Source: an uncultured Mogibacterium sp.
GTDB taxonomy: Bacteria; Bacillota; Clostridia; Peptostreptococcales; Anaerovoracaceae
NCBI RefSeq assembly: GCF_938041965.1
Contig: NZ_CALISE010000005.1
Location: 12,941 to 76,940 of the forward strand
Direction of reading: 5' to 3'
Length of the DNA stretch: 64,000 nucleotides
Below the pieces are notes generated by a model. It did no database searches. It was not told the origin of the DNA and saw only the letters and a list, made by a program, of their open reading frames with translations. Position 1 is the stretch's first letter. Each line of letters begins with the position of its first letter. This document shows positions 35,540 through 45,021 of this stretch, piece by piece. A program made the translations under genes and the position numbers.

Positions 35540-36994
35540 ATGAAGAGAATTCTTGTGCCAGTTGATGGTTCACCTAGGAGTTTAATAGCGCTTGAGCAGC
35601 TAAAAACCACGTTTACGCCGAAGGCTTTCGAGGTTGTGCTCGTTATGGTGCGTGAAAATACAGGATATGCGCTCTCTCTCGGTGAGGAAGCAGAGATTCG
35701 AGAGGAGCTCGACAAGAAACTCAATTCTATTGCCAGGACAATAGATAAATATAGTGTCATAACGAGATCTGCAGTAGGTCGTGCCGGAGCTAGAGTTATC
35801 GAAGCGGCAAAGGAATTTGGCGCAGAGATGATTGTCATGACAAAGTCTACAAAGCCAGGTGCAGGTAGCACTATAGGGCTTACGGCATCATACATCATTA
35901 GACATGCACAGTGTGATGTGATGATAGTCAAAGAGACTGAGACAAAGAGGATTCAAGAATATAGAGGTGCTATATATAAGAGAGCAAAGGGGACGGTTGC
36001 TCTTCGCGGACAGCTCAGCCTGAAGCAGAGCGAATGCTTGATTCCTAGTGTTAAGGGAGATGTTATATACCACATCGATGTCAAGAGAGGAAGAGTTAGA
36101 TTCCTGCATAGGTCGTTTAATGCTGTGACTAAAGAGTGGGATTTACCACCAACAAACGGTCAGCAAGAGGTGTATGAGATCGAAGCAGGCGTGTCGATTC
36201 AGATTCCAGTCAATGCTACTGGAGATGGCAAGATGGCTGATAGAATCAGAATATTAAATCGCAGCATGAAGACTGAAGCTGTATTCGACTATGAAATTAC
36301 GGCTGATAAGAGAGCTCTAAACTCAAATTCTGCATCTGAATCAAGCGAGATTCAGGACAGAACGGATGGTGATAAGACTGATAATGACAAATCTTCTGAT
36401 GTAAAAGAAGCTTTGGTATCCAATGCCGATGCGGTTGCTGATGAATCGGTTCTTGAAAAGGTGTCTGAGGCGGAAGCATCAAATGATGCTAGCGTGAAGG
36501 CGGAGGAAGCTACCGAGACTCTTAGCTCTGTAACTTCAGTTGAATCTGCAGAAGCTGAACATGTAGAGGTAACTGAGCCAGAGGCGATTGAATCGAAAGT
36601 AACTGAACTAGAGGCTGATGAATCTGAGCAAGCTGAACCAACTGAACCAGAGGTTGCTGAGCTGGAAGTAACTAAACCAGCGGCTGGTGCGTCAGAGCAA
36701 GCTGAATCAGAAGCAACTGAACCAGAGGCTTTAGAAGAAGTGGTCGAGACATCTGAATCTGAAGACAGAACAGGTGCAGACAACACAGACAATGTAGAAA
36801 TAGAAGAGCGTGAAGAAAGTACAGAAGCTTTAGACTTGAGCGATCTAGAGAAAGAGCTTGAATCTACACCTAAAGGTTCGAAGGATACGATCGCAGCCAT
36901 TGAGAAGCTCTGTGCTACAGATGCCATTGATGCAGTTGAACTCATCAAGGCGCTTGATGAACTTGAAGCAAAGTCCGGAGAATCTCAGGAGTAA
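35540..36994 (+). CDS. Universal stress protein fused to a long acidic tail
   Basis: A 484-residue protein. Residues 1-135 form a UspA domain: MKRILVPVDGSPRSLIALEQ at the start, and MTKSTKPGAGSTIGLTASYI as the nucleotide-binding loop. About residues 140-265 form a basic, beta-rich unrecognised domain. About residues 270-440 are low-complexity, made of repeated Glu/Ser/Thr/Ala units such as TEPEA and SEQAE. A short C-terminal helical segment follows (DLSDLEKELES). Most UspA proteins are 140-300 residues, so the tail is unusual. It may be a disordered spacer or a platform for protein contacts. Confidence 0.82.
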   Translation: MKRILVPVDGSPRSLIALEQLKTTFTPKAFEVVLVMVRENTGYALSLGEEAEIREELDKKLNSIARTIDKYSVITRSAVGRAGARVIEAAKEFGAEMIVMTKSTKPGAGSTIGLTASYIIRHAQCDVMIVKETETKRIQEYRGAIYKRAKGTVALRGQLSLKQSECLIPSVKGDVIYHIDVKRGRVRFLHRSFNAVTKEWDLPPTNGQQEVYEIEAGVSIQIPVNATGDGKMADRIRILNRSMKTEAVFDYEITADKRALNSNSASESSEIQDRTDGDKTDNDKSSDVKEALVSNADAVADESVLEKVSEAEASNDASVKAEEATETLSSVTSVESAEAEHVEVTEPEAIESKVTELEADESEQAEPTEPEVAELEVTKPAAGASEQAESEATEPEALEEVVETSESEDRTGADNTDNVEIEEREESTEALDLSDLEKELESTPKGSKDTIAAIEKLCATDAIDAVELIKALDELEAKSGESQE

Positions 36995-37074
36995 GTAATA
37001 AAGATAAATATATACTTTCAAAATCAGAGTATACTGAGAAGTATGATTATGAAATGCAAATAACTGTGTTAGGA

Positions 37075-37103
37075 TTGACAGGTTTAAGCGCATTTGATAT
37101 TCT
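37075..37103 (+). promoter_or_regulatory. Promoter of the SCIFF peptide gene
   Basis: TTGACA at 37075-37080 and TATTCT at 37098-37103, 17 bases apart. The -35 is perfect. Confidence 0.7.
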
Positions 37104-37130
37104 ATAACGAGTAATTAGGAGGATAACGTA

Positions 37131-37280
37131 ATGAGCAGAATTAAGACAATTTCAACAAGAAATATGGCAAAGTCAACACTTTCTGGTGGATGCGGTGAGT
37201 GCCAGACATCTTGCCAGTCCGCAAGCAAGACTTCATGCAGCGTTGCTAATCAGCATTGCGAGCAGGCTAAGAACAAATAG
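37131..37280 (+). CDS. scfA: SCIFF-type ranthipeptide precursor (five-Cys variant)
   Basis: A 49-residue peptide starting MSRIKTISTRNMAK, a normal SCIFF leader, followed by the core GGCGECQTSCQSASKTSCSVANQHCE. I count five cysteines (21, 24, 28, 36, 43), where the family is named for six. The usual QSACKTSCTV reads SASKTSCSV here: the fourth Cys and the Thr five residues after it are both Ser. The peptide sits 104 bases upstream of its maturase, behind AGGAGG and its own promoter. SCIFF peptides are near-universal in Clostridia and linked to signalling or housekeeping; exact function is not settled. Confidence 0.93.
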   Translation: MSRIKTISTRNMAKSTLSGGCGECQTSCQSASKTSCSVANQHCEQAKNK

Positions 37281-37289
37281 TAGCTGAAG

Positions 37290-37308
37290 GCGCTGCTTAT
37301 TGCAGCGC
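37290..37308 (+). terminator. Terminator between SCIFF peptide and maturase
   Basis: GCGCTGC at 37290-37296 pairs with GCAGCGC at 37302-37308, then TTTTTTATT. It should make peptide transcripts more abundant than maturase transcripts. Confidence 0.8.
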
Positions 37309-37384
37309 TTTTTTATTGTTTGAGCTAATTCCTCGATTAACGAAGATTATGAAATAAATTTTATAAGGTATGGTACAAGAGTAA

Positions 37385-38776
37385 ATGATACATCAGTATA
37401 AACTAAACGGATATAACATAGTGATGGATGTGAACAGTGGAGCTGTCCACTCTGTAGATGAGGTGGCGTACGATATAATCGCCTTGTATGACAAAGGTGT
37501 TAATAGAGATGAAATTATAGAGGAGATAAAGGCTAAGTACAGCGGAATTAATGATAGTGATATCGATGAAACATTAGCTGACATCGAGGAGCTTAAGTCG
37601 GAGAAGCTGCTTTTTTCAGACGACCCATTTGAGGAGATTGCCGGAGATTTAAAAGCTAAGCAGTCTGTGCTCAAAGCAATCTGCCTCCACGTCGCACATG
37701 GATGTAATATGGACTGCAAATACTGTTTTGCAGGTAAAGGTGAGTACAGTGGCAAAGCGGGGATCATGTCTCTTGAAGTTGGTAAACAGGCGCTAGACTT
37801 CCTAGTCGAGAATTCTGGAAGCCGAAAAAATCTCGAAGTTGATTTCTTTGGTGGCGAGCCACTTTTGAACTGGGATGTATGTAAAGAGCTCGTTGCATAT
37901 GGAAGAGAGCTCGAGAAGACGCATAATAAGCACTTTAATTTTACGCTTACTACAAATGGTGTACTGATTGATGACGAGGTGATCGAGTTTGCTGATAGGG
38001 AATGTAGCAACGTCGTTCTGAGCATGGACGGACGAAGAAAGACACATGACTTCATGCGTACGAGCAAAGATGGCAAAGGCACGTATGATAAGATTATAGA
38101 GAAATTTAAGAGCCTGGCTGAGGATAGAGGACAGAAACAGTATTATATGCGCGGAACGTATACTGCGCATAATAAGGATTTTGCTGAAGATGTGTTAGCT
38201 ATGGCGGATCTAGGGTTTAAGGAGACCAGTATAGAGCCTGTTGTCAGCGATCCTAGCACCGATTATGCTCTTCATGAGGAAGATTTGGATATCTTGAAGG
38301 CGCAGTATGAGAAACTAGCCATTGAGATGCTAGAGAGAGAAAAGAGAGGCGAGGGATTTAACTTCTATCATTACACAGTGGATCTTACGGGAGGACCTTG
38401 TATCTATAAGCGCGTTAGCGGATGCGGTGTAGGCACGGAATACCTTGCGGTTACACCGTCTGGAGACCTTTATCCGTGTCATCAGTTCGTGGGAGATGAT
38501 GATTACAAGGTCGGAAATGTCTATGATGGGATAGAAAAGCAGGAAATAATAGACGGTTTTAGATACAATAACAACCTATACACTAGGGATAAGTGCCGTG
38601 GTTGTTTTGCTAAGTTATATTGCTCTGGTGGATGCGCAGCGAATAATCTTCATACTAACGGAGACATCAACAAGGTTTACGACTTTGGGTGTGAGCTTCA
38701 CAAAAAGAGAATTGAGTGTGCGCTCATGCTAAAGGTAGCCGAAGAAGAGCTCGGCATCGATAGAATATCAGAATAA
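37385..38776 (+). CDS. scfB: Radical SAM SCIFF maturase
   Basis: A 463-residue radical SAM/SPASM enzyme that installs thioether links in the SCIFF peptide. The N-terminal 90 residues resemble a PqqD-type peptide-recognition domain. The SAM cluster motif is CNMDCKYCFAGKGEYSG (C-x3-C-x2-C, about residue 108). FFGGEPLLNW follows, and the SPASM region has CGVGTEYLAVTPSGDLYPCHQ, then CRGCFAKLYCSGGC and a last FGCELHKKRIEC. All auxiliary-cluster cysteines appear present, so the enzyme looks active although the peptide is a variant. Its end overlaps the stop of the AEC gene on the other strand by nine bases. Confidence 0.93.
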   Translation: MIHQYKLNGYNIVMDVNSGAVHSVDEVAYDIIALYDKGVNRDEIIEEIKAKYSGINDSDIDETLADIEELKSEKLLFSDDPFEEIAGDLKAKQSVLKAICLHVAHGCNMDCKYCFAGKGEYSGKAGIMSLEVGKQALDFLVENSGSRKNLEVDFFGGEPLLNWDVCKELVAYGRELEKTHNKHFNFTLTTNGVLIDDEVIEFADRECSNVVLSMDGRRKTHDFMRTSKDGKGTYDKIIEKFKSLAEDRGQKQYYMRGTYTAHNKDFAEDVLAMADLGFKETSIEPVVSDPSTDYALHEEDLDILKAQYEKLAIEMLEREKRGEGFNFYHYTVDLTGGPCIYKRVSGCGVGTEYLAVTPSGDLYPCHQFVGDDDYKVGNVYDGIEKQEIIDGFRYNNNLYTRDKCRGCFAKLYCSGGCAANNLHTNGDINKVYDFGCELHKKRIECALMLKVAEEELGIDRISE

Positions 38777-39727
38777 GTGGCCAATAACTATAATCCATAT
38801 TGGAAGTGTAATCATCGACATCATCGTGGACATGGCCACGGCTTCTGACATGAGTTTAGTATCCTTGTGTTCAGCAGCCGCTAAAGCTACACTGAGCACA
38901 GCGCTAGGATATGTAAATGAAAGAGCTATAGTGAGTTTTAAGACGCTAGCTAGCGGTAGAAACCAAATGGCCATAATTGCGAGTGCTGGCTCAAGCGCTA
39001 GACATACGAGGCTAGATATGATTAACTCTTTGTCTGTGATAAGCCCTCTAAGTTTGCAATCGCCGAGTTGGATGCCGATTATAATCATGGATAACGGAAC
39101 AGTTGTCTCTCCGATAGAAGATAGGAAATCCATGGCAGGAGCTGGAATCCTTAGACCAGAGAATAAAACGAATACAGAACAGATTGAGACGATTGTCACG
39201 ACGTTTTTAAACGGCTTGATAATTGTCTCTTTGCTTATGGCTCTTATCTTATCAGCTTCATCTCTGCTATCACCAAGGTTCATCTGAATCATGCAGCCTA
39301 TAAAAAGATATAGGTTACATGCGATATTCTGAACTACTGAATAATAAAGCACAACTTGACCAAATACTGAGCGAGCAATGGGAAAGCCCATAAAACCTGA
39401 ATTGCAGGTAACCATAGCTACCGATAAGACATTTTGCTGATCGTTATTTTTCTTGCTAAACAATCTGGAAATTTTAACCGATATTGCACCAAAAACAATG
39501 AACATAACTATTGAGAGAATTATAATAATAATCGTGTTTGAAAATGTATCAGGGCATATAGATTGGCCGCAGATTGAATAAATCAAAAGGCAAGGAGTCG
39601 TAATGTTCAAGACTAGTGAAATCAAATGATTTATTGAGTCTGTTCCTAATATGCGAAGCTTATTTGCAGCAAAACCTATAGCTATATATAAAAATATAAT
39701 AAAAACTTTTGAAGCTATTAATTGCAT
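38768..39727 (-). CDS. AEC-family transporter
   Basis: A 319-residue auxin-efflux-carrier-type permease. About ten hydrophobic helices, with the central SIVMFIVFGAISVKISRLFSK loop and the TCNSGFMGFPIARSVFG segment typical of the family, which moves malate and other organic acids. The start at 39727 (MQLIASKVF) is preferred: AAAGGA lies upstream, while the longer reading adds a polar stretch. It ends at TGA; the next in-frame TAG is 12 codons on, within the maturase gene's antisense. Confidence 0.87.
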   Translation of the reverse strand: MQLIASKVFIIFLYIAIGFAANKLRILGTDSINHLISLVLNITTPCLLIYSICGQSICPDTFSNTIIIIILSIVMFIVFGAISVKISRLFSKKNNDQQNVLSVAMVTCNSGFMGFPIARSVFGQVVLYYSVVQNIACNLYLFIGCMIQMNLGDSRDEADKIRAISKETIIKPFKNVVTIVSICSVFVLFSGLRIPAPAMDFLSSIGETTVPLSMIIIGIQLGDCKLRGLITDKELIISSLVCLALEPALAIMAIWFLPLASVLKLTIALSFTYPSAVLSVALAAAEHKDTKLMSEAVAMSTMMSMITLPIWIIVIGHLF

Positions 39728-39940
39728 AGCGCTATTGTCCTTTCTTTTACAAGTAATATAATACCAAAATTTCGTCATTAACAAAATACACTGTGTTTTA
39801 TTTGTAAACCAAGATAAAATACATAAATAAGCAGTTCGTTATGGTATAATTACTATGATTTTTGAGAATAAGAGACCGAGGTTGTCTTAAGTGAATCGGA
39901 CTTTTATTTCAAAAAAATGGGTATTGTTAAGGAGATGTAG

Positions 39941-40546
39941 ATGGACAAAGTGATTTTGGCGACGCAGAACGAAGGGAAAATTCGTGAGATGCGCGACATA
40001 TTCTCTAAGTTTGGCATGGATGTTATTTCGCGTGATGAGATGGGATTGCCAAAGGATGAAATAGAAGAAACTGGCACAACTTTTGAAGAAAACTCTTACA
40101 TAAAGGCATCTGTGATTGCAAAACAGTGCGACGGGATAGTAGTTGCAGATGATAGCGGTATAGCCGTTGATTGCATTGGAGGGAAGCCGGGTGTTTATTC
40201 AGCGCGATTTGCTGGTGAAGGCTGTACTCCGCATGATAACAATGTAAAACTACTTCAATTAATGGACGGTATCCCAACCGAAGAAAGAGGGGCTCGTTTT
40301 GTGTCAGTGATTACGCTTATATATCCAGATGGGACGAAGCTTGTAGCTCGCGGAGAGTGTGAGGGTTCCATTTCTGAAGAGATGCGTGGCGAGAATGGCT
40401 TCGGATATGATCCGATATTTATTCCAAAAGGATATGACCAGACTTTTGGTGAGCTACCTGCAGAGCTCAAGAACAGAATTAGCCATAGGGCTAAGTCGCT
40501 TCTGAAGCTAGAGGAACTTATCAATGAACAAAGAGACAGAAAATAA
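39941..40546 (+). CDS. rdgB: XTP/dITP diphosphatase (RdgB/HAM1)
   Basis: A 201-residue housecleaning pyrophosphatase that removes non-canonical purine triphosphates. ILATQNEGKIREMRDIF is the nucleotide-binding start, with ENSYIKA, VVADDSGIAVDCIGG and GENGFGYDPIFIPKGY after it. Length fits the family. It overlaps the following YihY gene by 23 bases. Confidence 0.95.
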   Translation: MDKVILATQNEGKIREMRDIFSKFGMDVISRDEMGLPKDEIEETGTTFEENSYIKASVIAKQCDGIVVADDSGIAVDCIGGKPGVYSARFAGEGCTPHDNNVKLLQLMDGIPTEERGARFVSVITLIYPDGTKLVARGECEGSISEEMRGENGFGYDPIFIPKGYDQTFGELPAELKNRISHRAKSLLKLEELINEQRDRK

Positions 40547-41606
40547 GTCAAATATTAATATTGACAAGGAGAAGAAAAAGAAAGTTCGCCTGAATAAAGA
40601 CAATCTTATTAAAATTGTCTTTCACATATTCAGACAGTTCGACGACCAGTATTATGCGGGTTTTGCCGCACAGGTTGCGTATTACTTCTTCATGGCCAGT
40701 GTTCCAACACTCATAGTGCTTTCACAGGTACTAGGAGTTTTTGACTTATCATTAGATATTATAAAGAATTGGCTCAACCACAATGTCGACTCGCAGCTTA
40801 GCGGGTTCGTAATGGGGCTATTTTCCGCTTCATCTGTGAGGCTTGGTAACTTCATCATGATTTTCTTAGCGCTTTGGTCAGCTTCTGCCTTGGAGTTCTC
40901 GCTCTCTAGGTTGACGAGTTATACGCTGACTGAAGGTGCTTATAAATTTAATTTCTTTGCAGAGCGATTGAAAGCTGTTCCTACAGCTGCTATTACAATT
41001 TTCGCAGTAGCATTTACACTTGTTGTATTCGTATATGGAGAAGATATATTTTACAAGTTATTTAATGGTGGAATCCTCGCAAAAGCTCTTATTGCACTAA
41101 AACTACCGATTGTAGCGGTATCTTTCTTCGCCATGATCACTTTAAATTATTATATATTGCCACTTGTAAGAGTACCGATTAGAGCGATACTTCCTGGGGC
41201 TGTATTTTCGTCGTTTGGACTTTTGATTGCAACCACAATATATGCGAATTACATCAGTTACTCGGTAAATTACGACATCCTGTACGGTGCATTCGCATCG
41301 ATAGTCGCTCTGATGCTGTGGTTCTATATTATTTCGTGGATACTGTGCGTCGGGATGATGTTTAACAAGGCATGGGATGAAGTTATGCAGCGTAATAGGC
41401 TGAGTCATGAAAAGATGATTGAGTATATAGAGAAGAAGTCGATGCTGCTTGGCGAGGAAAAATCAAAACGATACATTATATCTGGTGATGATAATTACAG
41501 TGCCGAACTAGAAACAATTGCAGTTAAGTTAAGCCGTAAATTTGTCAAAGGCTACGAAGAAGAGCTTCGTAAAGAAAAGCAGAGAAAGGCGCACCGCAAG
41601 CTGTAG
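40524..41606 (+). CDS. YihY/BrkB-family membrane protein
   Basis: A 360-residue protein with six predicted helices. The family's AAQVAYYFFMASVPTLIVLS segment is near residue 45 and ILPGAVFSSFGLLIATTIYA in the second half. The N-terminus is Lys-rich, the C-terminus charged. Once annotated as ribonuclease BN, the family is now regarded as membrane proteins of unknown transport role. The GAGGAACTTATCA site lies within rdgB, so translation is coupled. Confidence 0.87.
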   Translation: MNKETENKSNINIDKEKKKKVRLNKDNLIKIVFHIFRQFDDQYYAGFAAQVAYYFFMASVPTLIVLSQVLGVFDLSLDIIKNWLNHNVDSQLSGFVMGLFSASSVRLGNFIMIFLALWSASALEFSLSRLTSYTLTEGAYKFNFFAERLKAVPTAAITIFAVAFTLVVFVYGEDIFYKLFNGGILAKALIALKLPIVAVSFFAMITLNYYILPLVRVPIRAILPGAVFSSFGLLIATTIYANYISYSVNYDILYGAFASIVALMLWFYIISWILCVGMMFNKAWDEVMQRNRLSHEKMIEYIEKKSMLLGEEKSKRYIISGDDNYSAELETIAVKLSRKFVKGYEEELRKEKQRKAHRKL

Positions 41607-41679
41607 CTTGTGTGTGCTGGTGATATAATTCTTATGAATTGGTGGGGCTATAGTCTCAGGTTAACTTGAGGTGAACGAT

Positions 41680-42609
41680 ATGGAAGAATTTAATATTATT
41701 GAAACTATCGATAGAAAGAAACTGCTATTTATTCTAAATCCTCGTGCAGGCACTATGCAGGCGAGCAAGAATTTAAGTGATATCCTGCAGATATTTTCTG
41801 ATGCCGGGTGTTTAACCAGTGTGCTGGTGACAACAAAATCAGGTGACGCAAGAGAATTTGCACATCTATACGCCAATGATTACGATGTGGTTGCTTGTGC
41901 AGGTGGAGATGGTACTTATAACGAGATGATTGATGGCATTATATCTTCGGGGGCTAAGTGCAAGGTCGGATATATTCCTGCTGGTAGCACTAATGACTTT
42001 GGGGCTAGCATCGGATTGTCGAAGAATATCATTGAAGCAGCAAAAGCTATTGCAAATGATGAGTCGATTACACTTGATGTAGGTTCGTTTAATGGGCGCT
42101 ACTTCTCGTATGTGGCCTCGTTTGGAGCTTTTACAAGCACATCTTATTCAGTGCCGCAGAACCTAAAGAATATACTTGGGCACACTGCATATGTGCTACA
42201 AGGAATCAAGGACATAGTTAATATTAAATCCCAACATGTAAAGGTTATCACAGACGAGGGACTTCCGACTGAACGAGTTATTGAAGAGGATCTGGTGTTT
42301 GGGGCTGTATGCAATGCGACATCCGTAGGCGGAGTGCTTAAGCTCGATTCATTCAGAGTAGATATGAATGACGGACTGATGGAGGTGCTGCTAATCAAGT
42401 CACCTAAGAACCTGCTAGATGTGAATTCGATTGCAAGGTCACTGCTGGCAAATGATTTAGACACTAAGGATATTGCATTCTATAGCGCAAAGACTGTCCG
42501 GTTTGAGATGAGCTCCGACATTCCGTGGACTCTCGATGGAGAGTATAAGGAAGGCGAAAGTGATATCAAGATTGAGACAGTCGTTGATGCAGTGAACATT
42601 TTGGTTTAG
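41680..42609 (+). CDS. Diacylglycerol/lipid kinase family protein
   Basis: A 309-residue lipid kinase of the DagK/YegS group. FILNPRAGTMQASKN is the start of the catalytic domain, with CAGGDGTYNEMIDGI carrying the catalytic GGDGT motif (about residue 72) and GYIPAGSTNDFGASIG after it. It probably phosphorylates diacylglycerol or related lipid. ATG at 41680 has GAGGTG six bases upstream. It is the last gene before the accessory scar. Confidence 0.9.
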   Translation: MEEFNIIETIDRKKLLFILNPRAGTMQASKNLSDILQIFSDAGCLTSVLVTTKSGDAREFAHLYANDYDVVACAGGDGTYNEMIDGIISSGAKCKVGYIPAGSTNDFGASIGLSKNIIEAAKAIANDESITLDVGSFNGRYFSYVASFGAFTSTSYSVPQNLKNILGHTAYVLQGIKDIVNIKSQHVKVITDEGLPTERVIEEDLVFGAVCNATSVGGVLKLDSFRVDMNDGLMEVLLIKSPKNLLDVNSIARSLLANDLDTKDIAFYSAKTVRFEMSSDIPWTLDGEYKEGESDIKIETVVDAVNILV

Positions 42610-42782
42610 ATATCAATTATTGAATAGGTTTCTTATTTTGATATGTACCCATAATCCTGAACACATGTTATGAACTAAGTGGAACGCATGGATGTTATCC
42701 TACACCTTACATGTGACATCTATTTTGTTTTTCGTTGTATTCTTTCATTGTTGTAATAACTTTTGTATTTATCTAGTGGAGC

Positions 42783-43822
42783 GGGGGGTGCGGACGTTTT
42801 TTGGATAGCTTAGATAGCAAATCCAAGAGATCGCTTGTACTCCACAGGGCTCAAATACCCTAACGATTTCTTGATTCTTTTTTCATTGTACCAATGAAGG
42901 TACATGTCTAACTCATGCGAGAATTCCTCTATGGTCACATTTTTCCAGTCTTGATTGTAGAAGAACTCATTTTTTATTCGTCCAAATAAACCTTCACAAG
43001 CGGCATTATCTGGAGAGCACTCTTTCTGTGACATGGATCTGGTATATACGTTTATCTCCATCCTCTCGATCCAACCCGGCCAGCGATAGTGGCATCCTCG
43101 ATCTGTATGAATTATTGGTTTGGATTTTGTGCCTATATTCGCAATCGCATCGTCGAGCATGCCATTGACTAGATCGGCATTTGGATGTTCACTTATTCGC
43201 CACGTGACAAGCATTCCATCAAAGCAATCTACTGCCGGAGACAGATATACCTTGCCTGTCGGAATGGCAAATTCGCTAATATCTGACAAAAGAAGTTCAT
43301 CTGGCTTCTTGCTATGAAAATTCCTCTGTACTTCGTTTGGAACAACGGGACTGATTTCCCCTTTATACGAACTGTATTTCTTCGTTTTTCGGATTTTTAC
43401 TTCAAGACCATCTTACTTCATCACTCTGCGAACGACTTTCTCCGAGACCTTTATCCCTATCTTTTTTAGTTCTGCGTGTATCCTACGATATCCATATCGG
43501 GCTTTGTTTTCCAGAAATATCCGATCAACTTCACGGCGCATATGCTTATGTATATCTTCTATTTAAACTCCGCTGGAGGGTTTCTGGGATGTTCGGTGGT
43601 GTTTTTAAGATTAAGCTTCTTTCGTTTTTCTTTTGTTTTTCCCTCGTTACGAATCCATCTATATAGGTGTTCTCTGCTGGGGTAACCAAGTTGACGCACT
43701 GTATCTGTAACAGATCCTATCTGATGATAAATACGTAGCGCCTTTGCCTTCTGTTCTTTTGAATACATCAATGACTCCTTTCAGAGCCCTAATATGTGTC
43801 CAGGTTTTTGTCCGCACCCCCC
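42783..43822 (-). mobile_element. Defective IS3-family insertion sequence
   Basis: The ends are inverted repeats: GGGGGGTGCGGAC from 42783 and its complement ending at 43822, each followed by a TGGA-type segment. The flanking AGC is duplicated (42780-42782 and 43823-43825), the 3-bp target duplication typical of IS3. At about 1,040 bp it is shorter than intact relatives (about 1.5 kb), so an internal part is lost. Confidence 0.85.
42810..43771 (-). pseudogene. Broken transposase of the IS3-family element
   Basis: The 5' part (43771-43559) reads MYSKEQKAKALRIYHQIGSV and ends NPPAEFK plus TAG. The sequence then jumps to the beginning of the catalytic part, MRREVDRIFLENKARYGYRR, so the middle of the protein is deleted. 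A second lesion is an in-frame TAA (43413-43415) after KVVRRVMK, where relatives continue. The rest is intact: DISEFAIPTGKVYLSP, HTDRGCHYRWPGWIERM and WYNEKRIKKSLGYLSP of the DDE domain. The element cannot encode a full transposase. Confidence 0.85.
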
Positions 43823-43979
43823 AGCGTATTAAAAAAGTCTGTAAATTAAAGAATAAATTAGCCTCTTGTGGTAGTGATATTTAACATCTTTACTGGACAA
43901 CCAGTAAGGAGGGTACATATCAATTTTGAAGTGCACCCCAAAAGTTAGACACAAACTAATTTTTGAAGGTGTACTTTTT

Positions 43980-44177
43980 ATGAGCAAATATTCGTATGAA
44001 GAAAAACTAGAAGCTGTTTTAAGAGTTATCGAAGAAGGTATGAGTTACAAGGCTAGTGCAAAAGTCCTAGGGACTGCCCAGGGACACGTACAAAGATGGG
44101 TTAGCCGTTATGAAAAATATGGTCCTGAAGGATTGCTATTGCACATAGGTAAGCTTATTTCATTTATCATTTTATAG
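43980..44177 (+). pseudogene. IS3-type orfA fragment
   Basis: The sequence around 43929 (TGCACCCCAAAAGTTAGACA) looks like an IS3-family left end. The reading frame starts MSKYSYEEKLEAVLRVIEEG and covers only the helix-turn-helix part (ASAKVLGTAQGHVQRWVSRY) before it leaves the homology after YGPEGLLL. The rest of the element is missing. A second, different IS remnant beside the 42783-43822 element. Confidence 0.75.
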
Positions 44178-44311
44178 CAAAATATGATGGTATAAAGAGA
44201 GTTTCAGAAGTCATCTGAATTTTAGAATCATGTGTATAAGCATTAAATTTAATTATATATTTTTAGTCTATTAAATAAACCCCTTTTATTATGGCTTATT
44301 AAATGTTATAA

Positions 44312-45010
44312 ATTACACATAGGAAATCAATAGATTTAAGAAGCTTTTCAGTAGGAGATAAGGTTACAATATCTAATGATTTAGAAATATTAAAATTATT
44401 TGGGATAAAACCTGATTCAGTCAAATATAACAACAACTCAACAACAGGCGAATTTACGTATACTACTAACATATCTGGGGATATTAATGATATTAGTTTG
44501 TTGAAAAGAAAGTATGGAAGTATTATCTTTGATGTTAAGGAAGGAGATATTGAGAATCATTTAGTTGTAGAACCAAATGGAGATATGTATTTAGATGGCA
44601 GAAAACTTGAAATATCTGATGTTTCTTCAGAAAACTTCAATGATATTACGCCTAAAAGAGCTTCTTCATGGTCATCAAGACCACCAGCTGGTGTAAAATC
44701 TTGGTCATATCATAGAACTGTTTCGAGAAAAAAAGTTTATTTAAATACAAAGGCTGGAAAGGTGACTGCAGCGGTTATTGGAATCATACTAACTGGGGCT
44801 GGTTGGGTTGGTTATGTATATAAAGCCGCAAGCTTTGCACATTTAACAGGAGGATATAGTAGTTGCCTATCCTTTAAAAGCGTGAGATATGTAGGGAATC
44901 CACGGTATTTAAGAGCATATAGGTTAGATCAAACTCTTTATACCGAAGCAAATTTTAAAGGTAAATCAACATTTTGCAGAACCTATGGTTATAATATTCC
45001 AAATGTATAA
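44312..45010 (+). pseudogene. 5'-truncated gene of unknown function
   Basis: The frame is open from 44312 (just after a TAA) to a TAA at 45010. No ATG or GTG with a binding site is present in the first 60 codons (DLRSFSVGDKVTISNDLE), so the original start is probably lost next to the IS fragment; a TTG at 44498 is a poor alternative. The readable part has a polar N-terminal half, one hydrophobic helix (AAVIGIILTGAGWVGYVY) and a Tyr-rich C-terminus (YGYNIPNV). I do not recognise it. The next gene starts 11 bases after its stop. Confidence 0.55.
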
Positions 45011-45021
45011 GGGGGTATTTT

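Noticed and set aside
36352..36948. 198-codon Ser-rich open frame on the minus strand
   Set aside because: Mirror image of the acidic repeat tail (Glu/Ala/Thr codons read as Ser/Val/Ala in reverse); no start signal.
37393..38082. 229-codon open frame on the minus strand
   Set aside because: Antisense to the SCIFF maturase, which has full radical SAM motifs; no own start signal.
43413..43415. TAA before GATGG in the IS transposase as a further readthrough codon
   Set aside because: The element also has a large deletion, and TAA is the main stop codon of the window, so a plain nonsense mutation is enough.
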